From contig JAOTON010000980.1 in NCBI GenBank assembly GCA_034440635.1, forward strand, positions 496,001 through 560,000: a stretch of 64,000 bases of DNA. The letters run 5' to 3'. This DNA is from Lepas anatifera (lineage: Eukaryota > Arthropoda > Thecostraca > Lepadidae). Position numbers and translations under genes: made by a program. Position 1 is the first letter of the stretch, and each line of letters opens with the position of its first letter. This document shows, in pieces, positions 1 to 11,164 of the stretch. The notes under the pieces were generated by a model. That model was not told the origin of the DNA, searched no databases, and saw only the letters and a list, made by a program, of their open reading frames with translations.

Positions 1-568
1 CGTCAAGTCTTCCTACAATTGGTCCCTGCCCACTGTGGGCTACCCTGCAATGAAGCCGCGGACGTGCTGGCCAAGGGGGCCTCCAGCCTTCCACAGGGGG
101 ACACCCCTGTGGACGTCAGCAGCATACCCCGAGCTGTCGCCCGCGCCGCCTCTAAGGCCTGGCGATGCCGCTTCCCTCGACGGCCTGTTCAGGCGAATTA
201 TGGGGGACTGGATGCCGGCTCCGGTCCTCACCGACGTGCGGGAGGACGCCGTCAACGTCCACCAACTGCGGGCAGGTCACTGGAGCCGCTCTGGACAGTG
301 CCTGCACCGCATCGGCCGCCTCCCGACGCCCGCCTGCCAGCAGTGTCCCAACCGCGAGTGCCCCGCCGCACGATACATTGTGTGTCGAGAGGGGCCGGAC
401 AAACCGGAACATGTCTTGCTTCGGTTCCCCAGTCTGGCGGGAGCGAGGCTTCGCCTATTCGGCACAATCTACCCCGACCCGACGCAGCTCCGAGACGGCG
501 GGGCCGTGGCGGCGTTGGCCCGCGGCCACCGGACTCACCAAGAGCCCCTGGGCTACGGTCGGCCGTAG
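1..568 (+). pseudogene. Non-LTR retrotransposon ORF2 tail (RNase H plus C-terminal Cys motif)
   Basis: Seen: the first frame reads VPAHCGLPCNEAADVLAKGA, the usual end of a retroelement RNase H domain (a histidine followed by an NEAAD-like motif with the last acidic residue). Around base 165-175 the reading moves to the second frame, which continues with HQLRAGHW, a CQQCPNRECP cysteine cluster and EHVLLRFPSLAGARLRL, ending at a TAG at 566-568. This order (RNase H, then an LRTGH-like block, then a Cys motif with EHVLL.CP) is typical of the C-terminus of RNase H-bearing non-LTR elements of the I/Jockey/R1-like groups (known). The apparent frameshift and the missing reverse transcriptase (which would lie left of the window) mark it as a dead or partly seen copy. 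The exact clade cannot be told from this fragment. Confidence 0.8.
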
Positions 569-629
569 GCCAGCCCGGGGAAGGCAGCAACAACAGCAAG
601 GTGGTTTGTAGGCCCACCGAGACGGGTGA

Positions 630-1680
630 ACAGGGGTGCAGTTAGGGGGGCACAGGGGGCACGTGCCCCCCCATCGGTTCCGGCGTGCCCTTTTGATTGC
701 CAGGTGGTGTACCCTCTTTGGGCCGTGCGGCTCGAAATCTAGTGCCCTACGCCGTTGAACCTGGATGGAACTAGACCGCATTTAGTGATTTCAACTATTT
801 TTTGACAATTAAGTGCCTTTTTGGTCAGCTAGGGCATTCTGTCGCCTTTCCAAGCACCCGGGAAGAGTAAAGGCACGTAATCCGTTTCCAGATAATGTCT
901 CATCGTCGCCAATAATCGTACGGGTGGAGCTCATCTGGTGCCCCCTGGAGGTGATCATGTGCCTTCTGAGCTGATCTGATGCCCTCGTTGTCAATCCGGT
1001 GCCCCCCTCCCCTGAATAAATAATTGTGCCCTCTGAATCTATATAATGATCACTAAGTTAGTCTGATGCCTCCGAGCTTGCCTGGTGCCCTATTAGCTGT
1101 TTTAGTGCCCCTTGAGCTAATCTGGGCCCCCTGAACTTATTTAATGCCTCCCGGAGTTTATCTACTATCCAGGGGGGGCACAGGGGGCATGGGCCCCTCA
1201 TCGGTGCCGGGGTGCCCTTTTGATTGCCAAGTGGTGTACCCTCTTTGGGCCGTGCCGCTCGAAATTTAGTGCCCTACGCCGTTGAACCTAGATGGAACCA
1301 GACAGCATTTAGCGATTTCAACTATTGTTTGACAATTAAGTGCCTTTTTGGTCAGCTAGGGCATACTGTCGCCTTTTCAAGCACCCGGGAAGAGTATAGG
1401 CACGTAATCCGTTTCCAGATAATGCCTCGTCGTCGCCAATAATCGTACGGGCGGAGCTCATCTGGTGCCCCCTGGAGCTGATCATGGGCCCTCTGAGCTG
1501 ATCTGGTGCCCTCGTTGTTAATCTGGTGCCCCCTGAGAAAATAAGTGTGCCTTCTGAGCCTATATAATACTCTCTGAGTTAGTTTGATACCTCCGAGCTT
1601 GCCTGGTGTCATTTTAGCTGTTTTAGTGCCCCTTGAGCTGATCCGGGCCCCCTGAGCCAGGCCATTTTTTAGCATGTTAA
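630..1680. repeat. Two head-to-tail copies of a GC-rich repeat head followed by a ~20-bp degenerate minisatellite
   Basis: A ~300-bp head beginning with a run like GGGGGGCACAGGGGGCA, then GTGCCCTTTTGATTGCCA, occurs at about 645 and again at about 1171. Each is followed by loose units of the form GAGCTGATCTGGTGCCCCCT. A third copy of the head starts at about 11173. The duplication is direct and the two copies are highly similar. No protein is expected: the open frames here are by-products of the repeat. It resembles the interior of a non-autonomous DNA transposon; GGGGTGCAGTTAGGGGGG at 634 could be its outer end. Confidence 0.75.
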
Positions 1681-2230
1681 CTGGGGGGCATTTGCCCCCT
1701 ACCAGTCGGCCGAAATGCCCCCAGTGCCCGGAAATTGGCCCCCAGTCAAAAAGACAGGAGATTACTTAAACTGCAACAAATGAAAACTCACCTAATGAAA
1801 ATAAGGCAGAACACCATCCTATAATGATAATTTAGTTTTATTGCTGGTGCCAAATTCGCAGTCCACAAAAGTTTCGTTACACAATTTCCATCCGTGGCTG
1901 TCTCCTCCATCGTGCGAAGACGAAACAAAGCGCGTAGTTACGGGAAATCCCGGCAAAGCAAACTCAGCATCAAATAATCACAACGCTGGAGATGAACGCT
2001 GGCCTACAACCAATCAAACATCATGCTCTATCCGACCGGAAGCCCAGACCCCAGCCAGTGTCGCGAGATTGTTTGATACTCTCATTTTACACGCGGTTAG
2101 TTGTGAGCGCTTAGAGCTCGTTCGTGGATTAGACGGGACACGGTGTAGTCAAGGCGCGTAAGACTGGTTGCTGGCGTGGCGGTGTAAAGTGCTTCGTCTT
2201 TTTATTTATTATTGTGGTGGTAGCATACCT
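1681..2230. other. No gene recognised
   Basis: The first 70 bases hold a CCCC/GGGG-rich piece that looks like another transposon end. The rest is mixed-composition sequence. A 106-codon open frame at 1841-2161 shows no recognisable motif and no supporting splice signals, so I do not call it. Confidence 0.5.
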
Positions 2231-2462
2231 AAACGCCACCACCGGTAAAAAGCGAGGGGGCCAGCCAAACTTCAACCTGATGATGGCAACAAATTTTCCA
2301 CGTTAGTACCAAAAACTGTTCGAATTTGAGGTCCTCGTTGCCTTCCGCAGCGGCTGGTTATACAAATTTCTGGTTTTCTCCCATTTTGACTGAGATCAGG
2401 AAATTTCTGGTCAAAATATGGGGGGGGTTGCCAGGCCCCCTGGTCCCCCTTTTCCGAGGCTT
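2231..2462 (-). mobile_element. MITE copy, inverted relative to the copy at 54.13 kb
   Basis: About 220 bases align, with many substitutions, to the reverse complement of 54130-54358. Shared blocks include CAGCCAAACTTC, TTTCCACGTTAG, CTCGTTGCCTTC and CAGCGGCTGGTTATA, in order. The 54 kb copy has clear terminal inverted repeats (GCATCGCCACCGG / CCGGTGGCGACGC); here the left end is partly kept (ACGCCACCACCGG) and the right end is decayed. Too small to encode a protein, so a non-autonomous DNA element. Confidence 0.7.
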
Positions 2463-3424
2463 GTAGCATACGTGAAATTTATAGTGAGATCGCTGCATCA
2501 ATTTGTTCTGCAAAGTCGATAAGTTATTAGCTGGCCTTTCTAATCGATTCCTAGATGTCACAAATTGGGAGAGATTAAATTCAGCCACAGCCCTTCGTTG
2601 AAATCATCGAACTGTCTCCCGAGAAACCTTTCCAACAAGGAAAGAGCTGGCGACGCCATATGACCCTGACAGTGCGTCGATAAGCCTAAAAAATTATTAC
2701 TGGTTTTTGTACTACATTCCCTAGATGATTTTGACAGCAACAGCCACCTATCATAGTAGGTATGTCCATAAAACTCTTTAGGAATTTACTTACCTTGCCA
2801 CACTCATAAAGCAAAATAAGAAACTAACCTTTTCATTTGGAATACATTGCGGCAGCTTCATGGCTGCCAGGTTGGCCATTTTGTAGCCAAATATCTCGAA
2901 TTGGGCCTTTTTGCGTTTGGCCCCACGATTTTTTTTTGGTTGGCCCTTTCTTGGAATCTGGCCTTTTTTGCCCCTTTCTCTAGCAGCTGTCACCCAAGCT
3001 ATTTTTGGTTTGTCCCTTGTCCTATAAATATGGCTTCTTTTGACCTCATCCGCTCTTGATTATGATATTCTGACACCGAAAAAGCAGCAGAGCAGCAGAA
3101 AAAAATGGTATGATGGTGGGAGGGAGCGACAGAAATTTGTTAAAAACACGATCCACAAGAATGATGGCCACCGAAAACCGGACGCGAAGTAGGCGATACT
3201 ACATGTGCCCTTTGGGTGGAAATTCGATGGTAAGCAATACATTTATTTGCTCCTAGTTCCGCCACTGTTCAAGATCAAAGTAATGCATAGTTGGGGAGAA
3301 AGCAATAAATGTTAGCGGGGAGAGGTGCGGCCAAGATGATTTTGGATGCTAACAAATGTTCTGGTTATGTGGATAAAATCATTTGATAGTCACGCGGGAT
3401 TGGAAGGGCGCGCCTGGCTTCCTA
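2463..3424. other. No gene recognised
   Basis: Moderately AT-rich sequence with no coding pattern. Short open frames on both strands carry no recognisable motif. No clear terminal repeats are visible. Confidence 0.5.
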
Positions 3425-3428
3425 TTAA

Positions 3429-3877
3429 AGGGAATGTGGCACCTTGGTCGAATCCTAGAATTGAGTGTAATTAGGGGAAATTTTAGCCGAAAATGAAGCA
3501 GGCGTCCATGATTTCTCTGGAAAATGTAAAATAAGCTCAATATTTTCATTTTTAAAATGCTCCTCTAGGGCAAGAAATAAATATCTGCCGATGGATAATG
3601 ACCTGATTTGACAACCACTACCATCTTCAATACGCTTCAAGGACTTCGATTGGCTGATACTCACCGTGACGTCAGCGTATGTCGTCACACCAACAGCCAT
3701 AACAACTGTGGCCTGCTGCTAAGGGTAAATGCTGGGTGCATTTCAGGTAGGTTTTAGTTTTTTCTACATAAATCTCGAGTTCTAAAACAAATGATATATT
3801 GAGTACCGGGTTTTCCGACTTGCTTTCCAACTTGGCTATCTCCGTTAAAATCACGTTATGAAGGTGCCACATTCCCT
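3429..3877. mobile_element. TTAA-flanked inverted-repeat MITE (family D, copy 1, empty site)
   Basis: Ends are AGGGAATGTGGCACCTT on the left and its reverse complement on the right, each bordered by TTAA (3425-3428 and 3878-3881). A TTAA target duplication is the hallmark of piggyBac and Kolobok elements (known); which superfamily applies is not decided here. At 449 bp it has no transposase. The right arm contains ...CTCCGTTAAAATCACG..., which is the unoccupied form of the site filled by another element in the copy at 36.7 kb. Confidence 0.85.
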
Positions 3878-3881
3878 TTAA

Positions 3882-4311
3882 ATGAGTAGTGTGCTAGAAA
3901 ATATTGCATCAAGTAAATATCCAACTGTCAACAATTAGTTTTAAACAGTGATACAAGTCGCTTTTTCTGTGGGCTTATGACGACCGCTAGTGGTTGTTTT
4001 AGCCTCAAATCTGACTTTTGTGGTATTTATTTGGCTGCTTTGGTGAAAATAAAGTTTTGCCCCTCTTTGACCTTTTTTCTAACTCGGTTTTATCTTTTCC
4101 GCGGAAAAATGGCGGCCCTGGGCAGCATTTATAACCTGGAATAACATGGAATAACCCCAAAAAATGTAACATTGTTTAACACTAACGCGTCTAAGTCTTA
4201 TTAAACCCCCTCAAAATAAGGTTTTGATCCCCTGAAGACCTTATAATGGCCAGCACAAGAAATGCCCCCCCCACTGACTTTTCCCTAAAAAATACCCTGC
4301 CCTGAGCTTAT
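3882..4311. other. No gene recognised
   Basis: AT-rich stretch between two TTAA elements. Nothing coding is visible. Confidence 0.5.
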
Positions 4312-5857
4312 TTAACCCGCGCCCCACCGGGGGTCCGGCGCCACCTTCGCCCCACCGGGGGGCCAACGATGCCCCCCTCTAACTCCGAAAATATGGGGCT
4401 TAGCGCAAATCTGCCAAGTGCACTAGAAAGCTCGCATAAATTCAGTAAGAAATTAGTTCGCATGTTTTAGTGCTCAGGTCAATGGTTTGACCTCCAGAGG
4501 TCAAATTAGGTCAAGATCGGCTATTTTCACTCAACTATGCAATGCTTAGGCAAACTGGGCATAACTATTATGCCATTAGAGCTATTGAGATCTAGTAAAG
4601 TACATTTGATAGCAAATTGCCAATATTTTTTCCACTAAGTGGAACGTAAAGACCTCCCGCCAGTGGTTTGACCTCCAGAGGTCGCCTCGTGACCTAATAT
4701 GACCTGAGGTTACGAAGGGTCAGAAAATGACCTTGCCTATATAGGCAATGCCTATATCAAATGAAAGGTCAGTGACAAGACAAACACGATAGTGTTCGTT
4801 TCAGCGCTCTAGCTTAATTAGGTCAAAAGTTATTGTCAAAATACTGTTTGTGACCCCTGGTGACCTTGTATGACCTTGGAGAGGTCAAAGGGAAAATATG
4901 GCCCCTGGAATCCGTGAAAGGGTGTCCAAGAAAGCTTTTCTGATCAAGCTGAGAATTTTCAATCGTTTTTGTGACTTTTAGATCATAAAACAGCTTTTCC
5001 CCATCCTTGTTCAATGGGAGAGGTCACCTCGTGACCTGACCTCAGGGCACGAAATCGAAAAATCCCGGATGTACACCTTGTAGACCCTGGAGGGGTCATG
5101 AAGTGTAGGAAGTTTCAAATTGATCGACTTCGAAATGTAGCTGTTACAGAGCTCTAACGTTGAAGTGAGATGACCAGTGGCGTAGCCAGGATTCAGCCAA
5201 GGGGGGTCCGACTACCGTCGGGGGCCCCCAGGCCGGGGGCCCCTAAGTAGTCGGGGCTCATCTCCTATATGTGTCGTATAATATTTTGGCATTTACACGA
5301 CGGAAATTTTTCTATCCCTTTTTAAATGTTTGTTATTATGTTGTTTATAGTTTGATTTTTCTCGATCCGACCAAGTGTTGGTAAATTTAGGTCACCAAAT
5401 ATTAAGGCTGGCCCATGCCTATATGACAGTGTGACTATAATAACAGTTTTGTGGCACATTTCGGGAAATCAAATGTTGCTGCGTGCATGATGTTAAACCT
5501 GACTTTACCTCAATTCACTCTGATAATCAGGTATGAAGTTATTGAAGGTCAGTCGTTTTGAGTACGAAGAAATGGTCTTCTACGGAAAATTATTACCAAT
5601 TTTTTCCGGGTGTCGAATTCATGAGCTCTTTAATCAGAAAGTTTCCAAAGAAATGGAAAAAATGAATAAAAATACGAGGGATATGGTGGATGGTGGTGTG
5701 TGCCGGACGTCAGATAACGTCTATTCCGTGGAAAGATCCTGATGAATTCACCACAGTTACTTTCTTACCCTTGCTATGTTGTAAATGAGCAAATTACCAA
5801 AACAATAGGTGCCTGAGATAACTATCGCCTTGGCCTACTCTGTCATTGTTATTTTAG

Positions 5858-6697
5858 CACGCGCATTGACGGGGGTCTGAGCCACCTTCGCATTGACGGG
5901 GGGCGGGTACCCGCCCTCCCCTAAGATCTCGAGAACCACGGTAGGTAGCGAAAAACGGTAAACGGCGTTGGGCTGCCCATCTACTTCTCCATCGAAAACA
6001 TTTGAACCATTTTTTTGTCAGGTCATATTTAAGGTCACGAGAGGTCAAAACATGCCCGTCATAGGGATAACATGTAAAATTCAGTTTTTCGGGCATTACA
6101 TCTGAACAAGTAAAGATAGAGCAAAACGACTTGAACTGTATGAATCCTCTTAGCAAGCCGAATCGAATGATATATAATTTGACCTTGCTAGGTCAAATGA
6201 AGGATTTGACCTGACCTGAGGTCAGGTCAGGGTCAAATTATATAAAATGCATATCATTAGAACTGCAAAGCCCAGGCGAGTCTAATGCAGCTAAAATAAA
6301 TGCTCTATCACCATCCGTTACTGAGTTATTCCGTAAAAACCATTTTTCCCATGTATTTCCAATGGAGAGGTCATGCCTCGTACCTGACCTTAGGTCATCG
6401 ATATCAAAAATACCGGAATATATTTAGAGAACTCGGTGGGGCCATTATGTGATATGAGTTTCAATCCGATAAGTTCACCCTGCTCCGCCTTATGCTATCT
6501 TAAACTTTTTTGAGGTCAGGTCACTTGACCTGTACTGGTGACCTGACCTGAGATGACCTAACCTTAAAATTTTCACAGAAGTTGTATAAATGATGAGGGA
6601 AAAGGTATACTAAGTACGGCGGCGCTACGCGCCGCCGTTTTTCTACTATCTCCGAAAAACCCGAGGGGCGGGTACCCGCCCCCTGTCAATGCGCGTG
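5858..6697 (+). mobile_element. TTAA element (family A, copy 1)
   Basis: Left end CACGCGCATTGACGGGGG, right end complementary (CTGTCAATGCGCGTG). The right flank is TTAA (6698-6701); the left flank is TTAG, a one-base decay of TTAA. It matches the copy at 15725-16556 over its whole length. The interior includes a palindromic run of TGACCT/AGGTCA hexamers near 6205-6236 and a GGCGGCGCTACGCGCCGCC hairpin near 6619. 840 bp, no protein. Confidence 0.88.
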
Positions 6698-6701
6698 TTA
6701 A

Positions 6702-7339
6702 ACCTTTCATACCTATTTTTCTTTTTGGGATTATGCTCATCAATGTGAGTCATTTTCCTTGTTTGTCTGGTTTCATACGAAAATATTTGAAAGTTGTTTA
6801 TTTCAGAATATTTAGGACGGTAGTTATTGGGACTAAGCTAATAGATTGAAAGCCAGCTGAAGTTCCAAATTCCCTGTTCGATTTGCTATTATGGATGCTA
6901 AAATTATATTAATTTATGCCTTTCCTTCAGTAATGGTGCCTGATCGACATGTTTCAATTTGTCTTTTTTGGTACGCAATGCGAAAAGATAAATTTTTCCG
7001 AAGCATATGATTTTCGAAAATCTTCTTTGAGCCTAGCGATCTCAAGCGATATCTCTGGATTGTATTCTAAAATCTAAAAGAAATGGAAAGGAAAAAGGAC
7101 GCTCAGTAAAAAGGATATATGAGTGTGCCCCAGATGCTATATAAAACCTATTCCATGGACGGTCCTACTGATGAAACCGCTCACTTACTCCTCCCTAGCC
7201 ATTGGTTGGAGATACCGGGGGCTTAGGGAGGTGAGTACTTCCTTGGACTGTAGGTCTCTGATAGGCTGCTTTGTACAGGGCTTGTATTGCTATGCCAGTG
7301 TGAAGCCATTCAGGACCATCACCCACCGCCCCCGCCCCC
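6702..7339. other. No gene recognised, inside the 5.8 kb insertion
   Basis: AT-rich sequence between the family A element and the minisatellite. No motif or splice signals stand out. Confidence 0.5.
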
Positions 7340-10300
7340 CCCCTGACCCCTGGGTCGAGCAGAGATCTCAAGGGGCCTAGCACTTGACACGGCGCCGAAA
7401 CCAGTATCTGGGACCCCCGAAAACAACACTTCAGTAAATCAGTACTTACGTCCCCCAAAACCAGCATTTGGGGGTACCATGAGACTACCTACTGGGACTC
7501 CCTGGAACTTATTCTTGTGGGGCCCTGAGGATAACTTTGAGGGGAGGAGGGAGGAAAGAGAGGACTGCTCGCTGAGACTAGCTTTTGGGGACACCTGAGG
7601 GCAGCTTCAGGGGACCCCTGAGACTAACTCCTGGAGACCTCGTGAGACTAATTGTCGGATCTCTGAGATTAGTTCTCTGGCCCTCCTTACACTAGAACTC
7701 AAAGGTCCTCTGAAAATAACTCGGACTTCCGAGATCAGTTCTTGGGGACCTGAGACTAGCTCTGGGGCCGCCTAAGACCAACACTTGGCGCTACTCACAA
7801 GGTTAATTTCCGGCCCCTCTCCCGATTAGATCTCAGAGAGTCTCTGATACTGATTCACGGCGCCTCTTGACCAAAATTGTGGACTCCTGAGAATCTCTCG
7901 GGGCTCCCTAGATTAGATATCACCAGCACCGCTGGGCCTATTTATCGGGCCCCCCAGATTTGCTCTGGGGGAGGGGGCCTGAGACTGACTCTCGGGGGCA
8001 TCCAGGTTAGCTCTTGGGGGTCCCCTGAGGCTGTCTCAGGGGTGGGGCGGGGGGCTGGGAATGACTTCCGACAGCCCTCTGAGACTAACCCTGGGGCGCC
8101 CCCGAAGCCTAACACTCGAAGAGGGAGGCGTGGAAGCACCCCTGAGACTGAGTATTTGGCACGGCACTCCTGAGACTGCCTCTCGGAAGCCCAGCCTCAG
8201 AGGCATAAGGCTAACTCGGGGCCGTGAGACCAAAATTCGGGAGCACCTCTGGGAATTACTCTCAAAGCCCCAAAATTAGCTCTTGGATGAACCGGAGACT
8301 AGCTCCCGGGAGCACTCTGAGACCAACTTTTAGGTGCTCCCTGAGATTGACTCTCGGGGCCTCTTATGCAACAACTAGGGGGGGCGCACAGCCTCAGGCT
8401 AAATCTCGAGGGTTCCCAAGATTACCCCTCGGGGGCGTCTTGAGATCAGCACTCTGCGGATCAAATGAGACTAATTCTCGGACCCCCAGATTAACTCTCG
8501 GGGCCACCTGAAAGTAAATATTGATTCCTGAGAGAGACGCCCGTAAGACTATGGGACCGAATATCGGGGGTCCTCTAAGACTGACTCTTGGGGTCCCCTT
8601 GACCGACTCTTGGGGTTCTTTGAGACTGACTCTCATGGAGCCCCCTGAAATAGGCTGTTGCGGGGCCCCAGGAACCACTCTCTGGGGGACCCTGGTACGA
8701 GCTCGGCCCCCTGAGACCGACTCTCGGGGCCCCTGAGACCGACTTTCGGGATCCCCTGAGACTAACTCTTAGGGACCCCCTTAAATATACTTTTGGGGGT
8801 CTTGAGACTGGCCCTCAGGGCGGGGCCCTGAGGCCGACTCTGGACGCCCTGAGAACGAATCTTCAGGGGCTTCTGAGACTGATTCTGGGGGCCCCGTGAT
8901 CAGAGAATGCTTTGCAGTGGTTCAGATTGGCCCAAAGGGGGTCCTCAGACTCCTAGAACCCCTTGGCTACGCCACTGCATCCACACATTCGGGGGCCCGC
9001 CGAGATCAGCACTTGGAGGCCCCTGAAAGCATTGCTTCCCCCCCGATACCAATACTCCGGAGCCCCTGGATACTGATGCGCGGGGCTCCTAAGACCAAGC
9101 TCGGGGTTCCACTTAGATCAGGTTCGGGGGCACCCTTAGGTCCATGTTTGCGCTTTTCTCAGGAGTAACTCGACACTGTTGTTCGGGGGCCCCCAGATCA
9201 ACATTCGGAGCCCCCTCCCCCCGAGACTAATGCTCGGTACTCTGGAGCCCCTCGATACCAATGCTCTGGGACCCTGAGCCCAAGCCTGGGCCCCTGAGAT
9301 CAAGCCCCTGGGTCCCATGGGGCCAATTATCGTGCCTCGCTCATAAGTCCCCTCGATATCGATAGTCGGGGGGCACCCGGAGATCAATATTGTTCCCCCC
9401 ACTTCCCGAGATCAATGTTCGCTGCTCCGGAGCCATCGATGCCAATGTTGGTGGATCCCTGAGACCAGCTCTGGAGCCCCCTAAGACCAAGATCGAAAGG
9501 CCCGTGAGACAAAGCTCGGGGCCCCCTGAGGCCAAGCTCGGAAGGCCCGTGAGACCAAGCTCGGGCCCCCTGATGCAAAGCTTGGGGCCCCCTGAGACCA
9601 AGCTCAGGGCCCCTGAGACCAAGCTTGGGGGACGTGAGACCAAGCTCGAGGACCCCCCTGAGACCAAGCTCGGGGGGCCAGAGACCAAGCTCGGCGGTCC
9701 CCTGGTACCAAACTCGGAGGGCCCCGTGACACCAAGCTCGGGCCCCTGAGACCAAGATCGAGGCCCGTGAGACTAAAGCTCGGGGGGCCCTGAGACCAAG
9801 CTCGGGGGCCCTTGAGACCGAGCTCAGGGGCCCCTGAGATCAATGTTCGGTACTCTGGAGCCCTCAATACCGATGATCGGGGGCCCCCTGAGACCAAGCT
9901 CGGAACGTCCCTGAGACCAAGCTCGGGGGCCCCTGAGACCAAACTCGGAGGGCACAGACAGAAAGGCCCCTGAGACTAAGCTTGGGGGTCCCTGAGACCA
10001 AGCTAGGGGGCCGCCTGAGACCAAGATCGAAAGGTCCGTGAGACCAAGCTCGGGAGCCCCTGAGACCAAGTTCGGGGGCCCCTGAGACCGAGCTCGGGGG
10101 CCCCTGAGACCAAGCTCGGGGGCCCCTGAGACAGAGCTCGGAGGCCCCCTGAGACCAAACTCGGAGGGCCCCCTGAGACCAAGATAGAAAGGCCCCTGAG
10201 ACTAAGCTCGGGGGTCCCTGGGACCAAGCTAGGGGGACCCTGAGACCAAGATCGAAAGGTCCGTGAGACTACAGCTCGGGGGCTCCTGATACCAAGCTCG

Positions 10301-10880
10301 GGGGCCCCTGAGACCAAGCTCGGGGGCCCCTGAGACCGAGCCCGGGGACCCCTGATACCAAGCTCGGGGGGCCTCTGAGACCAAGATCGAAAGGCCCATG
10401 AGATTTAGCTCGGGGCCAAGCTCGGGGGCCCCTGAGACCAAGCTTGGGGGCCCCTGAGGCCAAGCTTGGGGCCCCCTGAGACCATGCTCGGGGCCCCCTG
10501 AGACCAAGCTCAGGAGGCCCGTGAGACCAAGCTCGAAGGGCTTCCTGAGACCAACCTCGGGAGCCCCTGAGACCAAGTTCGGGGGTCCCCTGAGACCAAC
10601 CTGGGAGGCCCTGAGACCGAGCTCGGGGGCCCTCTGAGACCGAGCCCGGGGGACCCCTGAGACCAAGCTCGGGGGCCCCTGAGACCAAGTTCGGAGGTCC
10701 CTTGAGACCAAGATTGGGTGCTCCCTGAGACCAAGCTCGGGGCCCCCTGAGACCGCTCGGGGTTCCCCTGAGACCAAGCTCGGAGGTCCCTTGAGACCAA
10801 CCTCGGGGGGGCCTGAGGTCGAGCTCGGAGGGCCCCTGAGACCAAGCCCAGGGAGGCCCCTGAGACCAATGCTCGTGTTT
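7340..10880. repeat. 22-bp GC-rich minisatellite (about 3.5 kb)
   Basis: Units follow the form CTGAGACCAAGCTCGGGGGCCC, about 22 bp, degenerate at 7.3-9.4 kb and much more regular at 9.5-10.87 kb. Each unit holds a GGGGGCCCC-type palindrome and the AGCTC core. Twenty-two is not a multiple of three, so translation cycles through all frames and gives the long repetitive Gly/Pro/Ser/Leu open frames seen on the - strand; these are not genes. A small related patch occurs at about 29975-30150. Confidence 0.9.
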
Positions 10881-11164
10881 TCCAGTGCATAAGGTCAGCC
10901 CAAGGGGGGTCCGCGGACCCCATGGACCCCCCTTGGCTACGCCACTGGGTGACCTTGGTTGACCTCGTCTGGTGACCTGACCTTGAGTGACCCGGGGTAA
11001 AAAATTTCAGGGATGGTGGGAAAATGATGCAGTGAGAGGTAGAGCCCTCAACTGCGGTGCTGCGCCTCGTCGTTTTTCTGCTATCTCGGAAAAACCTTAG
11101 GGGGCTATCGATGCCCCCGGTGGGGCGAGGGTTAATACCTCTCTGAGTTGATCTACTGTCCAGG

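Larger units (their letters stand above)
5175..10947. mobile_element. 5.8 kb insertion with CAGTGGCGTAGCCA terminal inverted repeats
   Basis: The left end CAGTGGCGTAGCCA (5175-5188) is matched by TGGCTACGCCACTG (10934-10947). The flanks GATGAC and GGTGAC look like a six-base target duplication with one change. It lies inside the family B element and contains a full TTAA element (5858-6697) and a 3.5 kb minisatellite (about 7340-10880). A second internal end-like block, CTTGGCTACGCCACTG, sits near 8962-8977, so the element may be composite. No transposase frame was found, so it is non-autonomous or gutted. The superfamily is not assigned. Confidence 0.75.
4316..11131. mobile_element. TTAA-flanked element (family B), split by a 5.8 kb insertion
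   Basis: The left end starts after TTAA (4312-4315) with CCCGCGCCCCACCGGGGG; the right end is GGTGGGGCGAGGG followed by TTAA (11132-11135). The left 858 bp and the right ~180 bp together match, in reverse orientation, the intact ~1.0 kb copy at 62538-63535. Comparing the two places the break at 5174/10948, inside a GTGACCTTGG-like stretch. The interior has many AGGTCA/TGACCT hexamers, for example TGACCTCCAGAGGTCA near 4489. No protein is encoded; it is a non-autonomous element interrupted after insertion. Confidence 0.8.

Noticed and set aside
4480..5060. A clustered hormone-response enhancer at this single site
   Set aside because: The AGGTCA hexamers belong to a repeated transposon family, so the cluster is not locus-specific; raised only as a family-wide finding.
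5172..5260. Inverted GC-rich ends as a terminator or regulatory hairpin
   Set aside because: The same sequence occurs inverted at the far side of a 5.8 kb insertion, so it is a transposon end.
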